Source of the DNA: Paraglomus occultum
Lineage: Eukaryota; Glomeromycota; Glomeromycetes; Paraglomerales; Paraglomeraceae
Direction of reading: 5' to 3'
NCBI GenBank assembly: GCA_910592205.1
Contig: CAJVPJ010000327.1
Coordinates: forward strand, 1 to 28,456
DNA: 28,456 bases
Position numbers and translations under genes: made by a program. Positions 9,234 through 21,136 of the stretch are shown here, piece by piece. The notes under the pieces were generated by a model. It was given only the letters and a program-made list of their open reading frames with translations, was not told where the DNA came from and made no database searches. Numbering within the stretch: the first letter of the stretch is position 1; the number at the start of each line of letters is the position of its first letter.

Positions 9234-9276
9234 GTCGGCCAAGGCGGGGCTGGTCTGGTGGCCGACTTTGTCGAGG
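9225..9276 (+). terminator. Strong hairpin straddling the stop codon / start of 3' UTR
   Basis: The left arm CCTCGATAAGTCGGCCA (9225-9241) includes the last codons and the TAA at 9231-9233. The right arm TGGCCGACTTTGTCGAGG (9259-9276) pairs with it over about 16 bp with one bulge and a 17-nt loop. In RNA this would be a stable stem-loop over the stop codon. It could affect termination, 3' end formation or stability. The function is inferred and it might simply be chance or a relic of a mobile hairpin. Confidence 0.5.
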
Positions 9277-10239
9277 ATCAATATATAACAATGATGATTA
9301 TTATAATAAATATTACATAATATAAAGGTATACAAAACTTGTAAAAAAGCTATCTATAGTGGTTTGTTTCTTGAATTGATTGTTACTTTCTTATCCTAAT
9401 AACAAAGGAACTTCTAATTTCCTAATAACATGAGTTTTTTTGGTGTGAATTCATTAATAAATGTTGTGGGCAGCGAAATGCCTACCGAAAGTTCCCCGAG
9501 CCTTTAATTCTAGATGACTGAACGATATAGAATTTGCCAATTTTGATACAATGTATTTCCAGCCACGTATGCCGGATTAGTGTCCGAATTTAAGATATAA
9601 CATGGAAAGAACGACTAATCTTTAAGTAATTTGTAGAGCTCTTCCAAATTCAGTTAAATTCCCTTTGGGATAACTTACACATCCTTGTAAGGTTTTTAAA
9701 GAAAGAATATCATCACCCGATCAGCGTAAAGTTGAAGCATGGACTGACTGAAAACCTTTTCCTTAGCCGGTAGTGTTTTCTGTCGTGGAACTTTGTGTTA
9801 AAGGAATAGGTGACAGTATAACATCTCGTATTCAGGCTAAATTCCTGCTTTCTCTAATTAAAAAGGGAAAGAGCTATAATTGCTGAGAGGTGACAATTCC
9901 CAACGTCAGCTAACCACAAATAAAACTTGAAAAGCCTGATATGGGAAAAAATGAATACTCTACTTCAAGCTCCTTTTGCTATAAAGATTATTGTGATGTG
10001 GGGGATGGATCACGATCATCCTCGAAGAATATATACTAATTCGATATGTGAGAACTTTTCGCCGAAAACATCAAAGCGATTGAACAGGTGATAAATGACT
10101 GCAATAGAATCGAGTCACTTCTCTCGATTATTCGCAGACTGTTTGAAGAATTCACAGTTCAACAATGATATGGCACCACATCTGATCTGGGCCAATCTCA
10201 AATAAAGTACGTGCAAGATACGCTCATTTTGCTCAAAGT
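9277..10239. other. Convergent intergenic region
   Basis: This lies between the 3' ends of the low-complexity gene (+) and the RING gene (-). Most of it is AT-rich and without frames. One open segment on the plus strand, beginning at 10052, is listed separately. Confidence 0.5.
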
Positions 10240-10246
10240 TTATTGA
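10052..10246 (+). other. Orphan open segment with helical coding character, interrupted by a TGA
   Basis: The frame from 10052 reads ELFAENIKAIEQVINDCNR and then ESLLSIIRRLFEEFTVQQ. After a TGA at 10166-10168 it continues YGTTSDLGQSQIKYVQDTL to a TGA at 10244-10246. The composition is that of an amphipathic helical protein, not random AT-rich DNA. There is no ATG, and a stop lies directly upstream, though an AG at 10051-10052 could act as a splice acceptor. It may be a gene relic or an exon of an unannotated gene overlapping the RING gene's 3' end. No family was recognised. Confidence 0.25.
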
Positions 10247-13235
10247 CGTCTATTCCCATTAGTCGACATAAGTACAAGTTTTTTCCTCTTTTGTTTTTTC
10301 CCAAAATAAACTTCCTCCTCTTGAAAATCGTAAAAAACATCGTCTTCCTCCGAACCACGTCCGCGGGTAACATCCGCGAACGAAACTGCGGGAGTACCCC
10401 AGACTGTTCTAGGACCATTGTACTCGACCCTAGGCGCAACTGAATTGCCGCGTTCAGAGCTTTCACTATCAGATATTTCGTCTCGTGTATTGTTCCTTTC
10501 CGAAGGCAATGGTTGAAAAGAGAAGTCATAATCTTCATTAAATTTACGCTCGCCCACAGTCTTTTTTTGTTGCTTTTGTTCAATACGAAACTTCTCTTTC
10601 CGGCGACGTTCACGCTGATCAAGTTCCTCTGGAATTACAGTTGACAGTTACTGTGAATCCCATAATCGATTTCAAGACAATAAGAAAGTAACTTACTCTT
10701 AAATGCCTGCAGCGTAGCCGTAGACACAATATCCGTTAGATCCGCTTCTATAAATGTCACATCACAGCTCAGAGGCAGATGGTTCAAGTATTTAAATCGT
10801 TTGCGCAGGTCCTTGAAACGTAGAGAGTAATTTAGAGACCATTTAAAAGTGAACGTTCAACTTGTTTCAAATTCATACCTCAGTCATTGTGCTCTCTTGA
10901 ACCCCAACAACAGGTAATGTAATGGTATTAGGAAAGTTTTCGAAACTACCGAATTCATGTTTTAAAAGACGAATATCCAAGGGATGCAAATAGACATGCT
11001 GGCCATCACCCGCCTGGTAGAAATGATATACAGGATCACGTGTATTTCCAACGTTCGCCTTCGTGGCCGCAGGATTATCTGTAGGCTCATGTAGAGATTC
11101 TTGCGTGGCAATATGGGCATTTTCTCGGAATTCGTCTGGAAGATAAGCAGGAATATCGTCTTCCGAGACAGTGTTAGTCATCTGGATCCGAGAATTGGGG
11201 CTTTGCAAAGAATAGTTTCCATAATCTTCGTTCGAAAACGTTTCCTGAACTTTCCCCTGTTGAATAATAGTATTTAGCTCTCTATTTGGCACTAAAAATG
11301 TAGCAGGTAAGTATGACCATGACTTACTCCTGCTTTAGTACTACGCACAACAGATTTCATGTCATCCCAATAACCTAACCCTCCTTCTATTTCGAGTTCC
11401 TCGGCTACATTCTTTACTTTTGTCGACTCGGTTAAGCTGTGAGTACGCTTTTCAAGCTCAGTCGCACTAGCAAGAGTAGGTTTCTGGAGAAGGTCAAGCT
11501 GGTCCTGAATTTTTAAACAAAATTTAATAGTCGATATCAATAGTCTGACCTCCACATTGCTCTTTTAACATGGAGTACAAACCTGCACAGTTACGATAGC
11601 CATTTCGATGAAAGGAATCTCTTCTTGGTAATTCAAATGCCTGGCTTCCTCCAGTATTTCATCGAGTTCCCTAAGATCTCTATGATATTCTGTTTTCATA
11701 TAGTCTGCAGAAGCAAGCATCATTTTTGCAAAAGCCAATGCATTAGGCGTAAAATGCCATGGGAGTGATTCTGTTGCACTGTCGTTTTCGCGAGACGACC
11801 AGGTCGAAGTTCTAGGCAATGCTATGGTCGAACTCTATAGATAAGATAGGTCAACACGTTAATTATGGGACTACGAAATTTGTAGTCTGTTTATATTCAT
11901 GCGCTCACCATGGAACGATAAATCAGCCTCATAGTAATCGCACTCTCGGCCGGTTTGCTATTGCCAAGTCTTTTAAGATCTTCAACAATCCAAAATCTAA
12001 CACTCTTCAGATCCCGAGCATATATGGCATCCCAGCAAATTGGACATTTCCGCCATTTCTTGTTGGGTTTCTCTTCATCGTCAATCAATTGTAAATAATG
12101 AATTATACAAGAAAGGCAGTAAGAGTGTCCGCATTTAGTAATTCGAGCTGCAGTGGGTTGCTGAAGACAAATCGGACAGCTCGGTATCATGGAAGTTGTA
12201 ATAATCTGAATAACAAATTGCTTCCGTTATATTGGATAAACTGAACTATTCTCGTTTGCATTGTAAAATACTGAATACATACCACTTGTTCGATATCCGA
12301 CCAATTCAATAAAATATCTAAAGATATGTTAATGAATACAATCAATTATTTTGTTAAATTGCTAGTTTCTAAATCTACAATTTGCACGTACCCGGGTCAA
12401 CTTGATAGACAGTATAGTCACCCGTTGACTTCACTAAAAAACGAAAACTATAACGAAGTCGGTCAATCGATACATCCAACATTAACATAAACGTAAAATG
12501 TATAACGAAAAGGCTTGGACTCACTTGGCATTCACAAATCGTTCTTTGTTGTAAGGCTGATAGTTTGATGGTCGATGTCGCCGAGGCAACATAGCGGGCG
12601 TTTGTTGTCTTTCTGGAAAGGAAAACCGCAAAAGGTGATTTAAAGATATACGACCTTTTCTGTCTGGAACTCCATAGATCTATTGACATGATAAATATGT
12701 GTAAGCGCTCGCCGGAATAATGTGCTAGGAAAATACAGAACTTTACATACTGCAGGATCATCATTTGCTATGGTCAAATCAGACATGGCGGTTGCAACCT
12801 CTTGAACAGAGGAGGACGACACCGCATTGTCATCAGTTGATGGAACGTCATTAAGCTCATAATCGAACGAGCTATTCTTTTGTTTCTCGCGGGTAGTAGG
12901 AAAACTACGTTGATCGTAACGCGACGAACCGTTATTCTTGCGACGAGGGTTAGATCTCTTATTGCTATGATTTAAGCGAGCGACTAAGAATTCAAAACCG
13001 CATTAGTATTATGAAAGCGATTTATTTTCTTAACAACATACTACGCACCAGACTGGTCGCTTTGAAAGGAATCTCGTGAATTTCCCGATGTAAATTTCCT
13101 GTTTTCATGCGGGTGCGAGCTCCGTGATTGAGAGTAAGCGTGGCCGGGTGATCGTCGATCGCAGGATGAAGAAGTGGAAGCGCCAGCCCTCACAGTAGCA
13201 TTCTGAGGAATGAAGGTGGGTGCGTTGGCGTTCAT
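10240..13235 (-). CDS. RNF10/MAG2-like RING-type E3 ubiquitin ligase
   Basis: Eleven exons on the minus strand are inferred: 13235-13049, 12983-12751, 12679-12525, 12447-12392, 12317-12283, 12205-11909, 11834-11583, 11504-11328, 11277-10879, 10811-10697 and 10628-10240, giving 764 aa (human RNF10 is 811). After a disordered N-terminus (PTFIPQ..., S/R-rich) comes the family block [36 protein letters not shown] and [12 protein letters not shown]. The C3HC4 RING starts at residue about 232: CPIC...CGHSYCLSC...CPIC. The C-terminal block [18 protein letters not shown] is also typical, followed by a basic stretch [12 protein letters not shown] and [14 protein letters not shown]10-type ligases ubiquitylate ribosomal proteins in translation quality control; that role here is inferred from the family. 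The exon 8-9 junction is uncertain: the clear acceptor TTTTTAG (ending about 11290) would shift the frame, so a weaker acceptor was chosen. Confidence 0.88.
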
Positions 13236-16078
13236 TTTTGCGATAATTAGTACTAACGCGAGAGTCGTGTGATTTTCTTGGGAAGAATAAAATTAAACAA
13301 TTCCAATTGCGTGAAGCAATAATAGTAGCCAGTGATAATACGCGTAACGGTGAATACAATAGATAAGATATATATTGAGAGTAAATGTTATCGAATTTCT
13401 CTCGACTTTTCCTTGGTAAGGGAAAGAGTAAAAGTGCCAAATTGAAAATGAAATAGTATTGAAACAACCAGTTTCTTGAAGTTCTCTTGGAACCAGCAAA
13501 ATAGAAAAATAATGGGAATATTATGCTCTCCATTTAGATGGCGAAAGACATAGTGAAATCCATACTGAGCATTAAAATATTAATAAATAAGTAGAATGTG
13601 ATATAAATAATTAAAAGTTTGGTAGGTGAGATTATTATTAAAAAATCGTAGGTAAACTGCGAGAACCAAGAGAATATTATAGAACCAATACTAGCTTTTC
13701 CCTTATTTCTTTTTGGAGACTAGTATTGCTAGTGCTCGTAATTGTTATAAAATCGCAAACAGTACAAAGCAACTTAGCTCAAATTAAGGGGGACGTTATA
13801 ACTGGTTCAGTAGGAAGCTGTGAAGGTATCTCAGACTAACAGGATGTATATTAGTCTCCGCGGTGTTGATAACGGCAGAGACTGAGGGTTTGCTATTGTG
13901 CGTGAGCGACCTGCTTTGGTGCAAAAGAACTCGAGCGAAGCAGAGAATTCGTCCATTTACGATACATTGGTTGGCGCAGGACATTTGAATCACGTGTCAC
14001 AAACAACTTGCGGCCGTAATGACTCGTAAAGTTATTATTGTTCGCATCTCGAAAGCTACCTTCTTATAATAGATTTTTTACGTGGCTTCTTTTGAGCTTT
14101 GCGAGATGTCGTGAATGTTGCAGGAATTTGGTTTTTAAATCTAGTAGCATATTTTGCTGAAAAGATATGCGTAATTACTCAAAGTCCAATCACAAGTAGG
14201 GATTTGTTGGAATACATCCAAACAGCACTGAGGTGGTTCAAACATGTTACTCTTGGTAAGACGCATAACATGTTCATCTGGATTATCCAATAACGCGTCT
14301 TGTATAAATAGAGAAATTTTCTCCATGAACTGTCTCTAACCCCTGAATTATATCGGCTCGTAAAAGCATTTTGGCAGTTTCAAACCACTCTCAACAAGTC
14401 ATTGAGATCCATAAAACCCGCTATCTGAAACATTGCATTGATATGCTACCTAACGCTTGCATCAGAACGTCTACGCTGTGTCACTCCTCTATTGAGTGTG
14501 TAAAGATAGTGAAAACTATTACCAGTCTCGTCAACAATCGATCCCCAGACCGGTTTTGAGATGATCATTAACAATACTTACAGGCTATGAATATGAATAG
14601 CATAAAGAAAGTATTACATCAGTTGAAGGTCCCTTTGAATAGTATATTATTTGTAAAAATGCTATATTCACAATACAATAAATCGCCATCTACGTTAATT
14701 CGGACGATAATATGGAAATGGCCTGCTTCACAATAAGTATATTCTTTTTTATATAGATTTTTATGATATATATTCGGCATTCTAAAATCAACGTCATGCG
14801 TAATACAGAACCATCGCGCTAGAGAAGAAAAAAAGGGTTTCTTTCCTATATTTACATAAAACAACTCATTGGGAACTAAAGTCTTGTAGAAATAGCAGCA
14901 ATTGTATTCAAAAATCTGCATCAATTCACTGTAAACAACAACGGCGAATCTTAATCTAGATTATTGTCTTTACTATTTTATTGAAGTGTGAAATGATTCT
15001 AGTATATTTGCACAATGATTCTCATTCACTTTAGTTTAAAAGCATTTTCATTGAATGTGAAGGATTTAGTCCATCATGTTCCTATTGTAATTATAATTGT
15101 TATTATTGACACTCTGCTGTATTTTCTATATTAATGTAAATTAATTATTGGCAAGCAATTTATCGATAAATATTTAGACATTGCTTTTTTAATATACTCT
15201 TTGTATGTATGCTTGATCATACTATTATTATGTATTAGTATGTATTCGAAAACTGAATTTATGATCACGTGAATTCATGAGGAGGTGAATCTTGTGTGAC
15301 GGTGATTTAACTACTATTACTATTACTATTACTATTACTACGAGTTATTACTATTAATTACTATGAGGTGCAATCTTTAAACGTTTGCAGATCCCTCTTA
15401 TTAGCATTTTTGCTTGATTGCATGAGACTTGGGCGACCACTGCGTTAGAATTTAACCATAGTAGCGAAAATAGAGCATCTTCAACACTACCTCTCGGATG
15501 TCCGATTATCACGTGAGTGATTTCTTCATAATCACCCGTTGTTGCTTACAAAAATTTCATCATCACAGGAACATAGTCTAAACTTCTTATTGAGGCGTTT
15601 ATTCTTTTCAACCTTAATGCCGCTTGTACTTAATTGTTTATTCCACTCTACAAATATTCACAAGAATACTCGACACTCCTCTGAGCTAAAATCTTTTTGA
15701 CTAAAATCCACCTTTCCCTTGTACATATTCCGTTTTATTTACTGTAATTTACTCTTCAGTTTACAGACCTTTGTAACTCGAATTCGTTGTATTCGCCAAC
15801 TCCTTCTTATAAATACACACCACAAGAAGAAACTACTAAAATTCCAACAACTGCATTTGACACGTTCACGAAAACGAATAACTGCACATATCTTTCACTA
15901 GAGGTCCTCTTGTAACAGAAAGGCAACTATTTGAATTGATAAGAATTGGAGAATACTCGTTTATTTCATGTTTGTCTTCAAGTAGACTATCATTCCCTCT
16001 CGCGAATAACATCCGTTGTCAGATAATCAAAACGCAGCAAACGGGCTGAATTCCGACAATATTAAAATTTCCAATATA
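13236..16078. other. Long divergent intergenic region between RING and YTH genes
   Basis: This 2.8-kb AT-rich stretch holds the upstream regions of both genes. It contains a microsatellite (15312-15340), a 9-bp inverted repeat CAATACTAG (13686-13694) / CTAGTATTG (13720-13728), and CACGTG-type sites near 15265 and 15511. Short open frames occur at 13993-13796, 14326-14141 and 14924-14619 on the minus strand, but none shows family motifs or clear splice structure. The one at 14326-14141 (SLFIQDALLDNPDEH...) has somewhat protein-like composition and could be a gene relic. Confidence 0.5.
15312..15340. repeat. (TATTAC)n microsatellite
   Basis: Between four and five tandem units of TATTAC/ATTACT, with imperfect ATTACTATTA continuing to about 15362. 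A simple-sequence repeat in non-coding DNA. Confidence 0.85.
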
Positions 16079-19000
16079 ATGTCTCGTGAGGAATTAATTG
16101 AACCAGAATCACAGACCTCGTCTTCGCCAAATGAACAACGAGATAACTCCATGGCAATAACGGCAGCTAGAAAAGCCACAACCCTACCTCAAACTTCTCA
16201 ACAAGTAACGTCAAGCACAAACGCAAATTCAAGTCAGGAAGCAAGAACTCTTATGAATATAAAACAAAGCCAAGATAAAGACATTACTAATAGTTCTACT
16301 CAAAATGACAAAGACATTAGCAAATTAAGTAATGGCACGCCTCCATATGCTTCTGCAGAAGACAACAGCAGTGTTACGAGCACAGACGCCAATTGTACGT
16401 CTACAATGAATTCCGATGATGCGACACAAGATAGCACATCCACAAAAATTAGAAGATTAAGTGGTTCACAAAATCAACGATCTACCAAATCATTCCCGCG
16501 CAACAATCCTCAACGCCAATTCCCGTATACCAGCGGCAATAATTGTAATCCAATCCACGCCGTTACTTCCGTCTACCCAAATGGTATCGGCACGACACCA
16601 ATGTACGAGGATATGTCTCATGGCCTGTATCATAATCCCGCGTTCATGCCAGTTGCGTCGCCTTACTTTACTCCTCAATTCTTTCCTTCCAACGGACAAT
16701 ATTTCTATGATCCTCAGTATAGCAGGTTTCCGCGACCCCCACAAACTCCGCCAACTTACGTCCGCTCAAATGTATACTCATACCCGGCCATGCCTATCAT
16801 CCCAACATTACATCTTCAACAGTTTCAAAATCCCCCACCATTTTTGTTTCATCAACAACCAGCTAGATATCATTCTGTTCATAGTGCTGCTGGCGGTGAT
16901 TCAGGATTTTCTTCGCGAAGAAGTTCCTTAGATCCAAATAGAACGCCCGAATTCGGCCCACAGCATTCGCAGAGAATGCAACAGAAAAAACCGAAACAAT
17001 TGGATAAAGCATTATGGGTTGGCAATTTGCCAGACACGACTACGCAGGAAGAGCTGAAAGAATTTTTTGCAGATGAAAACATGGAGGTATAATATTACTG
17101 CTTAGAGTATAGATGTAAATGCGGTCGGTTATGATGGGTGTTAGTGTTAAGTGTTGTGTTTGTCCGTCATGATCCCCCTCACACACACACAAAATGCAAT
17201 TAGAGCGTGTTCCTGATCAAAAAGTCTAACTGTGCTTTTGTGAACTATAAAACGCACGAAGCAGTTGATGAAGCGGTGCAAAAGTATAACGAATGCGGTA
17301 ATTAATTTGTTTCTTCTACCAACATTCACTTAAATGTTCCGATATGAAATGGTTCTGATTTATTGTTATGATTATTTTGTAGAATTCAAAGGCATAAAAC
17401 TAGTCTGCCGACCTAGAAAGGTATGAAGATCGCAGTACGTGTTCTAATAAAGATATTACATTACTTGACCACCTCTATACCATAGCAAACGGCTGCTGAC
17501 ATAAAGGCCAAGACAAATCCACAGATCAGCACGTCATCGGAAAATACTCTATCGCGCACGCCATCCGAAACTGCGTCGACAACATCCTCTTCCGCTCGAT
17601 CACAACATTCTTCCTTCCCTCTGCGTCAAAACTTCAGACAATCATCTATCGCGTCTATGTCCCCCGCTTCCTCAGTATCTTCAACTAAACAACAGTCACC
17701 AAACCGATATTTCATTCTCAAGTCATTAACTCAGGATGATTTGGACATATCTGTGCAAAGTGGCGTATGGGCTACACAACCACATAATGAAGCAGCGTTG
17801 AATAAAGCTTATAAGGTTGAGGTTTCGTTTTTGTATTCTATTATTTTTAGTTCTCAGCCACTAATGTTTATAGTCGTTTATCCCAGACTGCAGAGAATGT
17901 GTTTCTGATTTTTAGTGCAAACAAAAGTGGAGAGTTTTATGGCTATGCCAGGTAAATCATTACAGTAGATTCCTGTTAGCCTGCAGCATAATAACGTGAT
18001 TGTCTATACCGTAGAATGGCAAGTCATATCAATAAAGAAGCTACTGAGTCTATTCAATGGACGCCCATCGATGAAGCAGCACTAGCAGCCTCCTCTTCGC
18101 GACCGTCACCAGTGCCGGATGAATCCAAGACAAGAATAAAAGTCAAGAATGATGCAGATAATGAGGAAGAAGAAGAAGATGTTACGCCAAGTCGGAGTTG
18201 GGGTACAGCTTTCAAAGTAGAATGGATAAAAGTGTAAATTTCAGTATATAAATATATCAATATTTTCTATCCATTAAATCTGCACCTTGTTGATAAATCA
18301 CTACTTTGAATTTGAATTCTAGTCAGAAGTTACCGTTTACACGTACAAGACATCTTCGTAATCCATGGAATGCCAACAGGGAAGTAAAGATCAGTCGAGA
18401 CGGTACAGAAGTTGAGCCTGTTGTCGGTGAGAGATTGCTTGCCGAGTTCCATAGGGTGCCCGTCACGACTCCTGCTCAAACGTCTTATGGAGCGTTACCT
18501 GGACCATTGTTGGCTCAGCCGTTGAATATCGATAACCAGCACATCGAAAACTGTCAAGAGAGGTAATTCTCATGTCTTTCTATTACATTGATGCATTATT
18601 GTCTGCTTACTAACACTAAATTAATTACAGGAAGTCTACAGCTCAATCTGGAGCCATTACTCCAATACAACCTCCAATACCCTCAATGATGGACCCTAGT
18701 TTCATACAAACGCCACAGGGAGCTTTCTTTGCTCCCACATATTGGCCTCCGCAACCAATTTTGGTACCGCCTTATGCCACCGGACCTGCACCTGCTACTT
18801 ATCTTACCACTGCGCAGTCCGGCTGGTCTACAACTGCAAACAAAGATCCTTCGAGTACAATGAATCGAGCGCAACCACCTGCTCCTACAACCGTTGTTGG
18901 AAACGCTGCAGTAATGACTCCTATTATGCCAATCGAGCAGCAATACGTTGAGGTGAATTTTAATGACAGTATTATATATCAATTATTTCTAGCATACGTA

Positions 19001-19294
19001 TCCGTAATCTTGTATGATCTTAACTTTTATATTAATGAATATTATTTGAATTAGACATCAACGGCACCAAATCACACAACTCATTATAATAACAACAATC
19101 CTTCTCATCTTCAATCAACGCCTGCTACCTGTTCCCCATTTCAACAGTCCAGTGCGTCTCCAGTGCACTATTATAGGTCTGTTGACGATTCTACAGTTGA
19201 ATCATCGTCATATCAAACACAACGACAGTCTTTAGATGATAACGAGGTTTTCGATGATAATCTGAAGATGGAAGCCATTAGCAGTAGTGTTTAA
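16079..19294 (+). CDS. RRM and YTH domain RNA-binding protein (m6A-reader-like)
   Basis: Nine exons: 16079-17086, 17204-17297, 17383-17420, 17486-17815, 17887-17951, 18015-18233, 18323-18562, 18631-18952 and 19055-19294, giving an exact frame of 851 aa. The N-terminus is a long S/N/Q/P-rich disordered region. An RRM follows at about 309-380 with RNP2 LWVGNLP and RNP1-like SNCAFVNY. The YTH domain (about 453-628) starts RYFILKSLTQDDLDISVQSG, continues FLIFSANKSGEFYGYARM and ends LPFTRTRHLRNPWN...VKISRDGTEVEP. Trp about 475 (GVWAT) and Trp about 582 (VEWIKV) fit the aromatic cage that reads N6-methyladenosine. An acidic insert (about 532-572, with EEEEED) interrupts the YTH domain. The C-terminus is P/T/Q-rich. 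ATG 16079 is the first in-frame ATG; the frame stays open upstream to a TTG at 16016, so an upstream exon cannot be excluded. Confidence 0.92.
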
Positions 19295-21136
19295 GCGCGC
19301 CGACAATCCATAAGTCAATTTGGTTTGCATATTAGAGTTTTCTTCACAACCATCCGGATTAGTTGTGGAGTTGTGTATTTCACACTTTCGGTGTTACGTT
19401 TTCTCCGATGCCCGGACTGATTTCTCTATATTTGGTGGTTTATTTATTGGACACACATTTAATGATTTTCCTGAGGCGAGAGTTTTAATTTAATATGTTT
19501 CGTACATATATGGTTGAAGTAAAACGAGATCAGTTTGGATTCGGCATTCGATTATTAGCAACAAACTGATAACAAATCTCTTCGTTGTATCTTGTTATAT
19601 ACGGTTCTGCTTAGAATAAGAAGGAATTGATTTTTGAATTCGTCCTTTACGTTCTGCCAGCTCTCAATCAAAATAACAAGATACGAATACCTTTGATTCG
19701 GATCTAATGAGTTTTATGGTCTAACTTCATTGGGATCTTTGGTTTTCTTTTGCTGGTCTTGTTACATATAATAATAATCCAGTTGTGTGATGACTGAGTA
19801 TAGATGAAGCAATGAATTAGTTGGTCTCAATAAAAAAGGAATAGGTGTCGTCATCGGCCAATAATTTTGGTTATCGTTATTATTATTGTTAATAATTATG
19901 AAAGATGAATAATATGGTCCTTAGCGACATATATTTTGTTCCTATACTGATACACTTTTGATTATTGTAACTTAAGGAGAGTTGACAAAAAATAATATTG
20001 GAGCGAGATGTAGTGGAATAAATTAATGTCGAAGGATGATGGAAGTTGGACCTTAATAATGACATCGCTAAATTAACGTTGGTGAGTTCCAGTAGTAAGA
20101 GATAGGCGAAGTTAAAATAAATGGAGCGTACTAGACACCGCCGTCGGCAAGCGTAGTCCGTGGTGGCTTTTGGAAACTAATAGTGAAGACATTAGCATGT
20201 ATCTTTCATCTATTAAAATTACGTCCTTGTGTCGTCTTTGTGAATTCGTCTCCATAATCGAATTCTAGGTTCGAACTATGTAGAAAGAGACTTGCTCCAT
20301 CTCAAATAATCTTGTGCATGTCTATCATCTTAAGTTTGGCTAATATGTGCTTCCAAATACTAATTTATAAAATATTCAGCTGTCTTCCTCTATCGGAGCG
20401 AGGAAAAGAATACTTCAATTGCGTGTCTGTGCTATTACAACAAGAATTCCATGAAAAATTGAACCCTTCCATCTTCCATTCTTAATTCTCTGATGAGAAT
20501 TTAGGGACCAGATTTGTTGTATTAACGACGCGAGCTAACAGCGGACCCAAAGAAGGCTTCTCAGAGCTAAGAACATCAGGTTCTCACTCTTTAACAGCAA
20601 ATGAGTGAACTTTAAATGCGTAATACTGTCGTAGTCATATTGTAAACAATGCTTTATGGTATCCTTTCTGATTTTGTGTCCTTTATTAAGCATATGGTAT
20701 CCTTTCTGAATGAACCATCAAATTATTATTTCTTGAATATTCCCTGTCATATTGATTCGTCAAAAAACTTATCAATTACCGGTGTTCCTCTTGTTCAATC
20801 TTTTCGATCTCTCTTTTCCGAAGTATGTCCGTTATCTAAATTAAATGAGCGGATCAAAGGAAGGAGGCAAGTTTAAGTTGCTTAATTGTAGGTTTGTTTA
20901 ATGCTGGTCATATTCGTTTTAGCTGCCAGAAAAGTAATTTTAACATGACGATCAATACTTTATTAAGATAATTTTGACCTTAACGTAATATTAATCCCCA
21001 CTTTTTTTGCGTATTAGTATCTCGTAAACGTGACCATACAAAATTTTTGCAAAAAATTTAAGATGATGTCACCAACAAGATCATTTTCTCCCTCTCCCCA
21101 GCTCTTCTGTGAAATTATTCATAGAGCTCATTCAAC
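19295..21136. other. Intergenic region between YTH and eS1 genes
   Basis: AT-rich and without convincing genes. A 17-bp direct repeat TATGGTATCCTTTCTGA occurs at 20655-20671 and 20693-20709 within a short spurious frame. The last few hundred bases should hold the eS1 promoter; no clear element was identified. Confidence 0.5.
20655..20709. repeat. 17-bp direct repeat pair
   Basis: Two perfect copies of TATGGTATCCTTTCTGA start 38 bp apart (20655 and 20693). The likely origin is a local duplication. Confidence 0.8.

Noticed and set aside
8818-9288. 156-codon frame overlapping the low-complexity gene
   Set aside because: Shadow frame of repetitive Ser/Pro/Arg coding sequence; composition is not protein-like and it crosses the hairpin and 3' UTR.
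14141-14326. 61-codon minus-strand frame in the divergent intergenic region
   Set aside because: Composition is somewhat protein-like, but no family, splice structure or continuation was found, so it is only mentioned in the intergenic entry.
16461-16931. 156-codon frame inside YTH exon 1
   Set aside because: Alternative frame of the disordered N-terminus; the RRM-YTH frame is supported by domains downstream.
20266-20280. GGTTCGAAC as the T-arm of a tRNA gene
   Set aside because: No matching acceptor stem, D-arm or anticodon arm could be laid out around it.
20649-20876. 75-codon frame in the YTH-eS1 spacer
   Set aside because: Contains a local 17-bp duplication and has no motif, no splice sites and no conserved look.
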